A DNA stretch of 19,615 bases from Victivallaceae bacterium. GTDB taxonomy: Bacteria > Verrucomicrobiota > Lentisphaeria > Victivallales > Victivallaceae. The translations under genes were made by a program, and so were the position numbers. The notes under the pieces are model-generated. The model was not told the origin of the DNA, searched no databases, and was given only the letters and a program-made list of their open reading frames with translations. Position 1 is the stretch's first letter. Each line of letters starts with the position of its first letter. The stretch lies in assembly GCA_028698975.1 (NCBI GenBank), contig JAQVVK010000017.1, positions 1-19,615 of the forward strand, read 5' to 3'. Positions 7,787-15,392 of this stretch are shown one piece after another.

Positions 7787-9277
7787 TTAAAGGCTTACTT
7801 TGTCGGTGGCGAAAAGGATCACGGCCGCCACCGCTACCGCGATGACAACGACCGCTCCAATACCCTCAGCCGGGGTAAAAAGCCGGCCATCGTCGCTCTT
7901 GTCGGATTTATCGACCGTCGCCGCTTTCTTTGCGTCATGACGCGCCCAGACGTACACCGGTATGCCGATGGCAAGGAAGCAAAACGCCATGAGCAAATAT
8001 TGCACTCCGGCTGCATAGATCATCCAGACCGCGTAAAGCGAACCGGCCACACCGCACAGAAACGCCATCGCTTTGCCGACCGGAAGTTTCTCCGGGTACT
8101 CGTTTTTTTCGCAGAGTTTCCAGAGATAGAGCGTACAGGCCAGATAGGGCGGCAGTATCATCACCGAAGTCACCGACAACATGGTGTTCCACGCATTATT
8201 GGCAAAGAATACCAAGATCATGGTGAGCTGCATCACCGTGCTGGTCACCCACAGCGAAACCGTGGGGGTGCCGCTGCGGTTTTCGGCGCGGAAAACGCGA
8301 GGAAACGTGCCGTCCATGGCCGCGGCAAACGGTATCTGGGCGACCATAATCGTGAACGCCAGCCAGCTGGTGAGCAGTGCTACAATAACGCCGAGGTTCA
8401 TCAGCACCCCGCCCCACTCGCCATGTACAACGTCCTGAAGCAGCGGCGCGGTCGACGGATTGGCCAAACCGGCCAACTGCGGCTGATACATACGGCCGAA
8501 AGGCAGCACCGAGAGCAGAAAATAAATCACAAGGCATCCGAGAAACCCGATCAAGGTAGCCATACCGACCGCTTTTTGGCTCTTGGCGCGTCCCGACACC
8601 ACCACCGCGCCCTCGATACCGATAAACGCCCACAGCGTGACCAGCATGGTAGACTTCACCTGGCCGAGCATGCCGCCAAGCGGTTTAATCTCCAGATGCG
8701 GTATCGTTTCAGTGCCGAACATGTCGGTGGTAAAAAACATCCAGCGAAATGCGAAAAGCATAATGAGAATGAAAAGCGCGATCGGCAACAGTTTGCAAAT
8801 CGTGCCGATGACGTTGACAAACGCCGCCTGCCGCACCCCGGCCAGCACCGCAAAGTTCATGATCCAGATCACCAGCGAACCGCCTACGATCGACCACAGG
8901 TTGTTTCCGCCGGCGAATGTGCCGGGAAAGAAATAGTTGAACGCATCCATCAACAGCACCGCGTAACCGACGTTGCCGAAGATGTTGCACAACCAGTACG
9001 CCCATGCCATCTGAAATCCGGCGAACCGGCCAAATCCCAGTCTGGCATAAGCATAAATGCCGGTGGTGGCGTCGGGACGGGCGTCGGCGAGGGTTCTGAA
9101 TGTATTGGCGATGAAGAACATGCCGATACCGGTGACCACCCACGCCACGATAACCGCCACTACCGACGCATCTTGCGCCATGTTTTGCGGCAGACTGAAT
9201 ATGCCGCCGCCGATCATCGCGCTGACGACCAATGCCGCAAGCGCGATCACGCCAAGTTTTTTGTTGTCGTCTGCCAT
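7787..9277 (-). CDS. ArcD/YdgI-family basic amino acid antiporter (APC superfamily)
   Basis: 496 residues with about 12-13 hydrophobic segments. The N-terminus (KKLGVIALAALVVSAMIGGG, then IFSLPQNMA) is the signature of the ArcD/LysI branch of basic amino acid/polyamine antiporters. WAFIGIEGAVVVSGRA in the middle of the protein also matches Pseudomonas ArcD. ArcD exchanges arginine for ornithine. Here the neighbour is an arginine decarboxylase and no arginine deiminase pathway is visible, so arginine/agmatine exchange is the likely role (inference). E. coli adiA is paired with AdiC from another APC branch, so this combination is unusual. The SD (AGGAGT) lies inside the end of the TauE-family gene, whose stop is 4 bp away, implying coupled translation. 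Residues about 450-475 are a polar, Asp/Lys-rich loop before the last helix. Confidence 0.92.
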   Translation of the reverse strand: MADDNKKLGVIALAALVVSAMIGGGIFSLPQNMAQDASVVAVIVAWVVTGIGMFFIANTFRTLADARPDATTGIYAYARLGFGRFAGFQMAWAYWLCNIFGNVGYAVLLMDAFNYFFPGTFAGGNNLWSIVGGSLVIWIMNFAVLAGVRQAAFVNVIGTICKLLPIALFILIMLFAFRWMFFTTDMFGTETIPHLEIKPLGGMLGQVKSTMLVTLWAFIGIEGAVVVSGRAKSQKAVGMATLIGFLGCLVIYFLLSVLPFGRMYQPQLAGLANPSTAPLLQDVVHGEWGGVLMNLGVIVALLTSWLAFTIMVAQIPFAAAMDGTFPRVFRAENRSGTPTVSLWVTSTVMQLTMILVFFANNAWNTMLSVTSVMILPPYLACTLYLWKLCEKNEYPEKLPVGKAMAFLCGVAGSLYAVWMIYAAGVQYLLMAFCFLAIGIPVYVWARHDAKKAATVDKSDKSDDGRLFTPAEGIGAVVVIAVAVAAVILFATDKVSL

Positions 9278-9281
9278 GATC

Positions 9282-10196
9282 TTACTCCTTTATTCTTTTA
9301 TGTTTGGGGATATACAGCCAAATTACGGCAAACATCGCCGTCAAAACCACTCCGCCCGCCGCCAGCGCGACCATGCCGGCCCATCGCATACCCAGCAACC
9401 GCAACGCCAATGAAGTCACGACCGCCGCCGCGACCACGGCATAACTGGTCATAATATCCGAACCGTAACCGCATTCACGCATCACCCGGCTGAGGCGGCG
9501 GCCCAGCGGAAAACCGCACACGCCGCCGACCGCCATCGCCGCCGCCGGCCACAAGACCCGGGTGTTTAGCGAGCCGTCACCCAAAAGATAGACCAGCCCG
9601 GCGGCGAGGCTCGAAGTCACCAGAAACAAGCGCACCAGCCGCCCCACGATCAGCCCGGAGAGCTTCAGTTTGAGCGTGAGCACCGGCCGAAACAACACTC
9701 CGCCGCCAATTCCGAGCGTCGCCGCCGTCAACGCCACCGCCGCCGCCCCGATGCAGCCGCGCACGGTGTCGCACGGGGTGATCGACGCTGGCTGGCATGG
9801 GTTTTGCCCGCGCGGACGCACAAAGATCAGAGCCGTGGCGACCAGCGTCGAAATCAGCAGCAGCAGTTCAATCGGCCGGCTGGAGCCGTAATGCCCGGTT
9901 AGCGCGTTGTTTATGCTTTTGCCAAACACCGCCGCCGTCATGCCGGCCAGAGCCAGCGGCAGAGCGAGCTTCCAACCGAAACCGCCGCGTTTCCAGCCGA
10001 TCAGACGAAATTCGCCCGCCACCGTGCCGATGCCGGCCGGAAACACCTGCAGCAGCGAAATCGCCGCGGCGGTCTCGGCGTCGGCTCCGGCATAAAGCAG
10101 CACCGGCACCACCAGCCAGCCGCAGCCGACGCCCCAATAACCGCTTGCGGTCATGGCGACCAGACCGATCACGGCGGCGAATACTCCAAACAACAT
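9282..10196 (-). CDS. TauE/SafE-family membrane protein
   Basis: 304 residues, strongly hydrophobic, about eight membrane segments. Two glycine-rich repeats mark the TauE/SafE (DUF81) family: GYWGVGCGWLVVPVLLYAG near the N-terminus and ATLGIGGGVLFRPVLTLKLK in the middle. The family moves organic or inorganic anions, often sulfite, sulfoacetate or other sulfur compounds, but most members are uncharacterised. Its ATG directly abuts the TAG of the GadC-like gene (no gap), and its 3' end contains the SD of the ArcD-like gene, so it is embedded in the operon rather than inserted by chance. What it transports here is unknown. Counter-ion or carboxylate transport linked to acid stress is a guess. 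Confidence 0.88.
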   Translation of the reverse strand: MLFGVFAAVIGLVAMTASGYWGVGCGWLVVPVLLYAGADAETAAAISLLQVFPAGIGTVAGEFRLIGWKRGGFGWKLALPLALAGMTAAVFGKSINNALTGHYGSSRPIELLLLISTLVATALIFVRPRGQNPCQPASITPCDTVRGCIGAAAVALTAATLGIGGGVLFRPVLTLKLKLSGLIVGRLVRLFLVTSSLAAGLVYLLGDGSLNTRVLWPAAAMAVGGVCGFPLGRRLSRVMRECGYGSDIMTSYAVVAAAVVTSLALRLLGMRWAGMVALAAGGVVLTAMFAVIWLYIPKHKRIKE

Positions 10197-11648
10197 CTAC
10201 TTTGCCGCTTGTTCCGTGGCGGAGGCGACGGCGGCACGATGACGCTTTTCATAGAGGTGATAGAGCAGGATCGGTATCGCCATAAAGAACAGTGAACCGA
10301 AGAAGAGAAACCCGATATAGATAAGTTCGTCCTCGATTCCCTTTGCGCGCACTCCCGGCGTCGGTATGAACCCGACAAAGATCGCCAAGATCGAGGTCAA
10401 AAACGCGATTCCCGACACACACCACATGCCGAATTTGCCTCCGGGCACCTTGTAGGGACGCGGCACGTCGGGCTGAGTATAGCGCAGTCTGATCGCCGCC
10501 GCGAACATAAACAGATACATGATCATATAAAGCTGCGCGGTCAATGCCGACATGATCCAGAACGCCCCGGAAATGGTCGGCATAAAAAGCACCACCGTCG
10601 CCAGCAGCGACGAGATCACCGCCTGTACGACCAAAATACGCACCGGCATGCCGTGCTTGTTGCGCGCCTGCCAATAGGCGGGCAGATAGCCTTCGCGGGC
10701 GACTTCAAGCACGCCCTTGGAGGGGCCGAGCACCCAAGTCACCACCATGGTGATCGCGCCATAAGCGAGCAGAAAGCACATCACCGGGGTCATCCACGGT
10801 ATATGGAAGATCTCAAACATCTTGGCAAACGCCTGGTCCGCACCGGCGGCCAGACTTATCGCGGCCGGCGGTATCACCAGAGAGATCGCCAGCGAACCAA
10901 AAATGCTGAGCAAAATAACCACCGCCGCCGCCCACAGGATCGCCTTGGGGAAACGCACGGTCGGGTTATCCATTTCAGTCACATGGATCGAAGACATTTC
11001 CATGCCCGACAATGCGACCATCATGCCCGACAAAAGCATCAACTGGTTCATATTATCCAGCGACGGCACCAGAGAATCCCAGCTCAAGGTGATTTCCGGG
11101 GCATTTCCGGCCACGAGAAACCCCACCGCCATGAGGATGATGACCACTCCGGGCACCACCGTGCCGGCCAATGCGCCCGAACTGCTCAAGAAAGCCGACA
11201 ACTTCATGCCTCGGAAGTTCAGCCAGGTCGCCAGCCACAGCGTCACCAAAATGGTGATGAAAACAAACCAGCGGTTGGTCGCCAACGCCGGGTTGAAGAC
11301 ATAGGCGATCGACGAGGCCACAAAGGTCAGCACCGCCGGAAACCACGGCAGATTTTCGACCCACTGCATAAAAATGGCGACAAATCCCCATTTCGGGCCA
11401 AACGCCTGTTTCACCCAGAGGTAGACGCCGCCATCCTGCGGATAGGTCGAGGCCAGTTCCGCCGACACCAGAGCCGACGGCACAAAGAAGCATACCGACG
11501 CGGCGATCATGTAAAAGATGATGCTGTAACCGTACTCGGCCTGCGACGGCAAATTGCGCAAACTCATGACTGCGGCCACGGTCAGCATCGACATGGTAAA
11601 GACGCTGATCGACGACTTTTTCAGAATGGTTTGGGTTGCTGTTTTCAT
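10197..11648 (-). CDS. GadC-like amino acid antiporter (APC superfamily)
   Basis: 483 residues, about 12 membrane segments. SAELASTYPQDGGVYLWVKQ and the following AFGPKWGFVAI match the glutamate:GABA antiporter branch (GadC: AEMATV..EGGVFAWV..LGPRWGF), as do GMEMSSIHVTEMDNP, VTWVLGPSKGVLEVAREGYLP and the YKVPGGK loop. The GadC-type C-terminal plug appears short or absent: only about 20 polar residues follow the last helix. It follows the lysine-type decarboxylase by 9 bp with a perfect AGGAGGT SD that overlaps the upstream stop. No glutamate decarboxylase is visible, so it more likely exchanges that enzyme's substrate and diamine product (inference); GadC-type glutamate/GABA exchange remains possible. 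Confidence 0.88.
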   Translation of the reverse strand: MKTATQTILKKSSISVFTMSMLTVAAVMSLRNLPSQAEYGYSIIFYMIAASVCFFVPSALVSAELASTYPQDGGVYLWVKQAFGPKWGFVAIFMQWVENLPWFPAVLTFVASSIAYVFNPALATNRWFVFITILVTLWLATWLNFRGMKLSAFLSSSGALAGTVVPGVVIILMAVGFLVAGNAPEITLSWDSLVPSLDNMNQLMLLSGMMVALSGMEMSSIHVTEMDNPTVRFPKAILWAAAVVILLSIFGSLAISLVIPPAAISLAAGADQAFAKMFEIFHIPWMTPVMCFLLAYGAITMVVTWVLGPSKGVLEVAREGYLPAYWQARNKHGMPVRILVVQAVISSLLATVVLFMPTISGAFWIMSALTAQLYMIMYLFMFAAAIRLRYTQPDVPRPYKVPGGKFGMWCVSGIAFLTSILAIFVGFIPTPGVRAKGIEDELIYIGFLFFGSLFFMAIPILLYHLYEKRHRAAVASATEQAAK

Positions 11649-11657
11649 ATAGACCTC

Positions 11658-13964
11658 CTATTGCTTCGGCTTGACGCAAAGGCATTTGAACACGGTGCGG
11701 CCACCGGAGCGTTCGCGTTCGACGCCATGAATATCGCCCTCGTAGCCGGGGAATTCGTTTTCGAAGTCCTGCCGGGCGCGCAGATATTCCCAGATCGGCA
11801 GTGCGCGTTCGTTGAGCACTTCGCCACCCATGATGATCGGAATGCCGGGAGGATACGGCACGAGCATCACCGCCGGCACCCGGTCGCGCATATCGTCAAG
11901 TTTGACATTTTCGACATTGCGGCGCACGACATTGTGATAAGCGTCGGCCGGTTTCATCGCCTGATCCGGGATCACCTCAAACGCGGCCTGCATGCGGTCG
12001 AGCATACGGTGCTTGCGCAAATACTCGTGCATTTTGGTGCAATGGTCGGCCAAGCCCTCGCCGTCATAACGCCCCGGATGGGCGGAAGCGAGTTCCGGAA
12101 ACACCTGCGTGACCGGGAGATTGCCGTCATACGCCTCTTTAAATGCAAATAATGCGGCAAGAAGCGTCCCCTGCTTGGCCCGGGTGGTGCCCAGCAAGTT
12201 GAGCATGAGAAACGAATAGTAGTCGGTCTTTTCGCAGACGATGTTGTGGCGAATCAGATAATTGGTGACGATGGTCGCCGGTATGCCGGTGTCGTCCATG
12301 TGACCGTTGTCGTCCAATCCCGGGGTGGTGATGGTCAGCTTGATCGGGTCGAGCATCACATAATCCGGCTCGATGTCCTCGAAACCATGCCAGTTGTTGT
12401 AGCGGTTAAAGACCCACGGCTCCTGATTTGAGGCAAGATAATTGATGTCGGCGTCGGCAAATGCGATCAATCGCTCCTCAAACCGCACCAGTTTGGGCTG
12501 CCACAGGTCAAAGAACCAGCTTCCGCGCCCGCGAAGTTCGCGGTTGATGGAGGCAATCTTGCGGCGCAGTTGCACGGCCTCGCGGATAATGTCGTGCATG
12601 AGTTCGCCGCCCTGATCGTCCATCATCTTGGTGGCGACGTCGAGCGAGGCGATCATGCTGTACTGCGGAGAAGTCGAGCCGTGCATCATGTATGACTCGT
12701 TGAATTCCGCCGGGTCGATTTTTTCGCTTCCGCCGTCCTTGATGTGGAGCATCGAGGCCTGACTGAACGCGGTCAGCAGTTTGTGGGTCGACTGCGAGCA
12801 AAACACCGGCGGGTCGTCGGGCGACACCGGCGAATCGGTCATGCCGAAATGATCGGCATACATCGGACTGAATTTGGCATAGGCGTACCACGCCTCGTCG
12901 AAATGCAGACTTTCGACGCTTTTTTTGAGCTGCTTTTTGATGTTCACCACGTTGTAGCAGACCCCGTCGTAGGTGGAGTTGGTCAAGGCCGACATCTTGA
13001 CCGGGTCGTCCTTACGCGCTTTGGGCACCAGTGGACAAGCCTCGATCTTGGCGCGTACCGATTCCGGGCCGAATTCCGACAACCGCACCGGGCCGATGAT
13101 GCCGCGCCGGTTGCGCCGGGGGACCATGTAGACCGGAATCGCTCCGGTAATGACCATCGCATAATTGAGCGACTTGTGGCAGTTGCGATCGACCAGGGCG
13201 AGTTCATCATTGACCAGCCGGCTGCGCCAGATTATCTGGTTGACGGTCGAGGTGCCGTTGAGCACATAAAAGGTACGGTCGGCTCCGAACACTCTGGCGG
13301 AGTTGCGTTCTGCGTCGCCGACCGCACCCTCGTGGTCGAGCAGGGAGCCCAGCTCCGGCACGGAGATCGAGAGATCGGCGCGAAAAGTGTTTTCGCCGAA
13401 AAACTTGTAAAAGGCCACCCCGGCCGGGCTGCGCAGAAATCCCTGTCCGCCGAGATGTCCCGGGGTGTGCCATGCGTATTTGTACTCCTCGGCGTATTTC
13501 ACGAGTTCGCCGAAAAACGGCGGATAGACCCCGGCGACGTATTCCATAAGATGAACTTCGATGCGTCCGGCGATGAATTCGGCGGTGTCGGCGTTTTTCC
13601 AGAGGCAGCCGTTGATGACCGCCAGCACGTCGGTGGGCAGATTCTCGGTTTCGAGTTTATCGGTAAGCAGCAGCAGCGGCACTTTGGAGTTGCGGGCGCG
13701 GATGGCGGCGACCAGAGCGTCGGGCGTCATCTTTTCGGAAACCTTTTCGTCGGGCAGCTCCCAGTCGACGATCACACAGCCGATGTCGGCGCGTGACATA
13801 AAAAGTTCGAGCGCGTCCTCGTAGCTGAATGACTTTATCACCCGGCATTCCTGGGTATGAACAAGCTCGTGAATGATCTCGTTAAGGCGAATACCGTTGT
13901 CGGTTTCAAGACCGAATTCGTCTGATACAAAGACGATAGGCCAGGCCGATTGAGTTATTTTCAT
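11658..13964 (-). CDS. Lysine-type (LdcA/CadA-like) Orn/Lys/Arg decarboxylase
   Basis: 768 residues, the usual length for PLP fold-type I inducible decarboxylases. Residues 1-140 are the receiver-like wing domain. The core shows YAWHTPGHLGG, GENTFRADLSISVPELGSLL, VLNGTSTVNQ, VDRNCHKS, D356 in HFDEAWYAYAKF, and Lys395 in CSQSTHKLLTAFSQASMLHI. The QSTHK form and the IHGV stretch near the C-terminus fit lysine decarboxylases (E. coli CadA has TQSTHKLLAAFSQASM), and the rest is close to Pseudomonas LdcA. The likely reaction is lysine to cadaverine plus CO2, but ornithine or arginine cannot be excluded. ATG at 13964 has AGGAGT 8 nt upstream. It is the first large gene of the operon and is 40 bp downstream of a Lys/Arg-rich small ORF. 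It is clearly paralogous to the AdiA-type gene at the other end. Confidence 0.9.
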   Translation of the reverse strand: MKITQSAWPIVFVSDEFGLETDNGIRLNEIIHELVHTQECRVIKSFSYEDALELFMSRADIGCVIVDWELPDEKVSEKMTPDALVAAIRARNSKVPLLLLTDKLETENLPTDVLAVINGCLWKNADTAEFIAGRIEVHLMEYVAGVYPPFFGELVKYAEEYKYAWHTPGHLGGQGFLRSPAGVAFYKFFGENTFRADLSISVPELGSLLDHEGAVGDAERNSARVFGADRTFYVLNGTSTVNQIIWRSRLVNDELALVDRNCHKSLNYAMVITGAIPVYMVPRRNRRGIIGPVRLSEFGPESVRAKIEACPLVPKARKDDPVKMSALTNSTYDGVCYNVVNIKKQLKKSVESLHFDEAWYAYAKFSPMYADHFGMTDSPVSPDDPPVFCSQSTHKLLTAFSQASMLHIKDGGSEKIDPAEFNESYMMHGSTSPQYSMIASLDVATKMMDDQGGELMHDIIREAVQLRRKIASINRELRGRGSWFFDLWQPKLVRFEERLIAFADADINYLASNQEPWVFNRYNNWHGFEDIEPDYVMLDPIKLTITTPGLDDNGHMDDTGIPATIVTNYLIRHNIVCEKTDYYSFLMLNLLGTTRAKQGTLLAALFAFKEAYDGNLPVTQVFPELASAHPGRYDGEGLADHCTKMHEYLRKHRMLDRMQAAFEVIPDQAMKPADAYHNVVRRNVENVKLDDMRDRVPAVMLVPYPPGIPIIMGGEVLNERALPIWEYLRARQDFENEFPGYEGDIHGVERERSGGRTVFKCLCVKPKQ

Positions 13965-13970
13965 GATACA

Positions 13971-14007
13971 GTACTCCTATGATTCAATGATTTCGGGGTT
14001 CGAATCA
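13971..14007 (-). promoter_or_regulatory. Possible translation-control hairpin between small ORF and decarboxylase
   Basis: On the minus strand TGATTC, which includes the small ORF's TGA stop, can pair with GAATCA lying immediately before the decarboxylase SD (TAGGAGT). An alternative inner stem is TTCG-AACCC-CGAA. A ribosome stopping at that TGA would open either stem, which could tie decarboxylase translation to the small ORF. Stems are only 4-6 bp, so this is tentative. Confidence 0.3.
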
Positions 14008-14187
14008 GGCAAATTCAACTTGGCGACAATATTCGTCGGAACGGCTGAATGCTCGCCGCTTGGTACGCGCCTTGGGTTTGGCTGTTTTGCGAATGCGGCC
14101 GGCCTTGCGCAGCGAAACCAATTCGCCGTCAAGTTCGCCAAGTTCAAACACTCCGGGATCGTAGGATTTGCGACTGCAACTCTTCAT
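14005..14187 (-). CDS. Small Lys/Arg-rich protein or leader peptide
   Basis: 60 residues from ATG at 14187; I do not recognise a family. A good SD (GAGGAGT) sits 8 nt upstream of this ATG; a further upstream in-frame ATG (14241) lacks one, so the shorter form is chosen. Sixteen of 60 residues are Lys or Arg, with 11 of 19 in residues 27-45 (RKAGRIRKTAKPKARTKRR). The first third is more acidic (YDPGVFELGELDGEL). It lies 40 bp ahead of the lysine-type decarboxylase, on the same strand and downstream of the only promoter I can find. The SD-to-start sequence nearly repeats that of the decarboxylase (AGGAGT-NN-TGTATCATGAA in both). It could be a leader peptide whose translation reports Lys/Arg or charged-tRNA supply, or a small basic protein binding nucleic acid. 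Its reality is supported by the SD and position only. Confidence 0.6.
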   Translation of the reverse strand: MKSCSRKSYDPGVFELGELDGELVSLRKAGRIRKTAKPKARTKRRAFSRSDEYCRQVEFA

Positions 14188-14279
14188 GATACACAACTCC
14201 TCTTCTTTCTCTGGTTGGGCGGCGCGGACGCCTCCGCACACACCGACTGAAAACCAAGACTCCTCTTCTCCGCTTTTCC

Positions 14280-14307
14280 AGTCTAATCTAAAAATTCACA
14301 ATATCAA
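14280..14307 (-). promoter_or_regulatory. Candidate promoter of the decarboxylase operon
   Basis: Minus strand -35 TTGATA (14302-14307), 16-bp spacer, -10 TAGACT (14280-14285), in the AT-rich divergent gap. The predicted transcript has a leader of about 85 nt before the small ORF, including a GC hairpin GCGGA-GGCG-TCCGC (14224-14237). The -10 is weak, so activator dependence is possible. Confidence 0.4.
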
Positions 14308-14336
14308 GTAACTTTTTTCAAATTAGCCTTTGGCGA

Positions 14337-14365
14337 TTGCAAAAAAGCGGGAGAGAGGTTATATT
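14337..14365 (+). promoter_or_regulatory. Candidate promoter of the biotin operon
   Basis: -35 TTGCAA (14337-14342), 17-bp spacer, -10 TATATT (14360-14365), with an overlapping alternative TATAAT at 14365-14370. The leader would be about 32 nt or shorter. I see no clear BirA operator (TTGTAAACC-N14/15-GGTTTACAA type), so biotin control is not evident from this sequence. Confidence 0.5.
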
Positions 14366-14403
14366 ATAATTCATTTTATCATGAAATGTCGAGGAGGTAT
14401 GCC

Positions 14404-15390
14404 ATGCGTGTTAACCCGGCAATCGAAGTTGCCTGCAAAGTGCTTGACGGAAAAGAACTTTCCCGCTCCGAAGCTCTTGATATAGCTAACTTGGTCAACG
14501 GAGCGGATATTCTTGATCTGGTATCGCTCGCCAACAAGGTAAGGCAAAAGTTCGCAGGAAAGAAATTCGGAGCCTGCTCCATCATCAACGCCAAATCGGG
14601 GCTTTGCAGCGAAAACTGCCGTTTCTGTTCGCAGAGCGCGTCGCACCCGTGCGATATTGAAACATATCCGCTGCTGGCCAAGGAAGAAGTGCTGGCCGCC
14701 GCGCGCAAGGCTTTTGAATCGGGGGTGACCGCGTTCGGCTACGTCACCAGCGGTTACGGCTACCCGGAGCCAAACGAGGAATTCAACCGGATACTGGAAA
14801 CGCTCGATCTCCTGCATAGCGAATTGCCCGCGCTTAAAATTTGCGTCTGCATCGGCATTCTCGGCCCCGAAACCGCCAAAATGCTGGCCGCCCACCACGC
14901 GTGGCGGTACAATATGAATCTTCAGACCAATCCGGCCCGCTATGCCGAGCTTATCGCCGACACCCACACCATCGAAGCCAAGATCAAGACCATCGAATAT
15001 CTTCAGGCGGCGGGGGTCACCAACTGTACCGGCGGCATCATCGGGCTGGGGGAAAGCTGGGAAGACCGGGTGGATATGGCTCTGGCCATCCGTAAACTCG
15101 ACGTCGAGGGTTCGCCCATAAACATTTTGCTGCCGATACCCGGTACGCCGCTGGAAAACCAGCCGCATGTGACTCCGGCGGAGGCGGCCAAGACCTTTGC
15201 ACTGTTTCGACTCATCAACCCGGCGAAGATGATGAAGTTCGCCGCCGGGCGCGAAACGATGATGAAAGATTTTCAGGGGCTGTTGATGCTCTCCGGGTTA
15301 AACAGCATCATCACAGGCGGTTATCTCACCACCCGGGGCCGCTCGGTCGAAGACGACCGGCGCATGCTCGATCTCTTGGAGGAGTTCTGA
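14404..15390 (+). CDS. bioB: Biotin synthase, variant auxiliary-cluster type
   Basis: 328 residues. Radical SAM enzyme inserting sulfur into dethiobiotin, the last step of biotin synthesis. The SAM [4Fe-4S] motif C68-SEN-C72-RF-C75 is intact, followed by SQSASH. Further family motifs are YNMNLQTN (169-176), NCTGGIIGLGES (207-218) and AAGRE. Against E. coli BioB the auxiliary [2Fe-2S] ligands are only half kept: Cys128 is C147 and Cys188 is C208, but Cys97 is G112 and Arg260 is K278. Extra cysteines occur at C83 and C149. This fits the recently described Type II BioB of obligate anaerobes with a [4Fe-5S] cluster. The start is ATG 14404, because AGGAGGT (14392-14398) lies 5 nt before it and inside the reading frame of the in-frame ATG at 14386. 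First gene of bioB-D-A-WF. Confidence 0.96.
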   Translation: MRVNPAIEVACKVLDGKELSRSEALDIANLVNGADILDLVSLANKVRQKFAGKKFGACSIINAKSGLCSENCRFCSQSASHPCDIETYPLLAKEEVLAAARKAFESGVTAFGYVTSGYGYPEPNEEFNRILETLDLLHSELPALKICVCIGILGPETAKMLAAHHAWRYNMNLQTNPARYAELIADTHTIEAKIKTIEYLQAAGVTNCTGGIIGLGESWEDRVDMALAIRKLDVEGSPINILLPIPGTPLENQPHVTPAEAAKTFALFRLINPAKMMKFAAGRETMMKDFQGLLMLSGLNSIITGGYLTTRGRSVEDDRRMLDLLEEF

Positions 15391-15392
15391 AA

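Noticed and set aside
7937..9454. 505-codon plus-strand open frame
   Set aside because: Antisense shadow of the ArcD-like antiporter. It is rich in His, Arg and Gln with no domain, as expected from the complement of membrane-protein codons.
10653..12152. 499-codon plus-strand open frame
   Set aside because: Antisense to the GadC-like antiporter and decarboxylase, with low-complexity His/Arg-rich translation and no credible start context.
14386..14403. Upstream in-frame ATG for bioB at 14386
   Set aside because: Using it would place the AGGAGGT SD inside the coding sequence, and it has no SD of its own; ATG 14404 is correctly spaced.
14337..14403. BirA box or biotin-responsive element before bioB
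   Set aside because: No inverted repeat resembling TTGTAAACC/GGTTTACAA was found in the leader or promoter.
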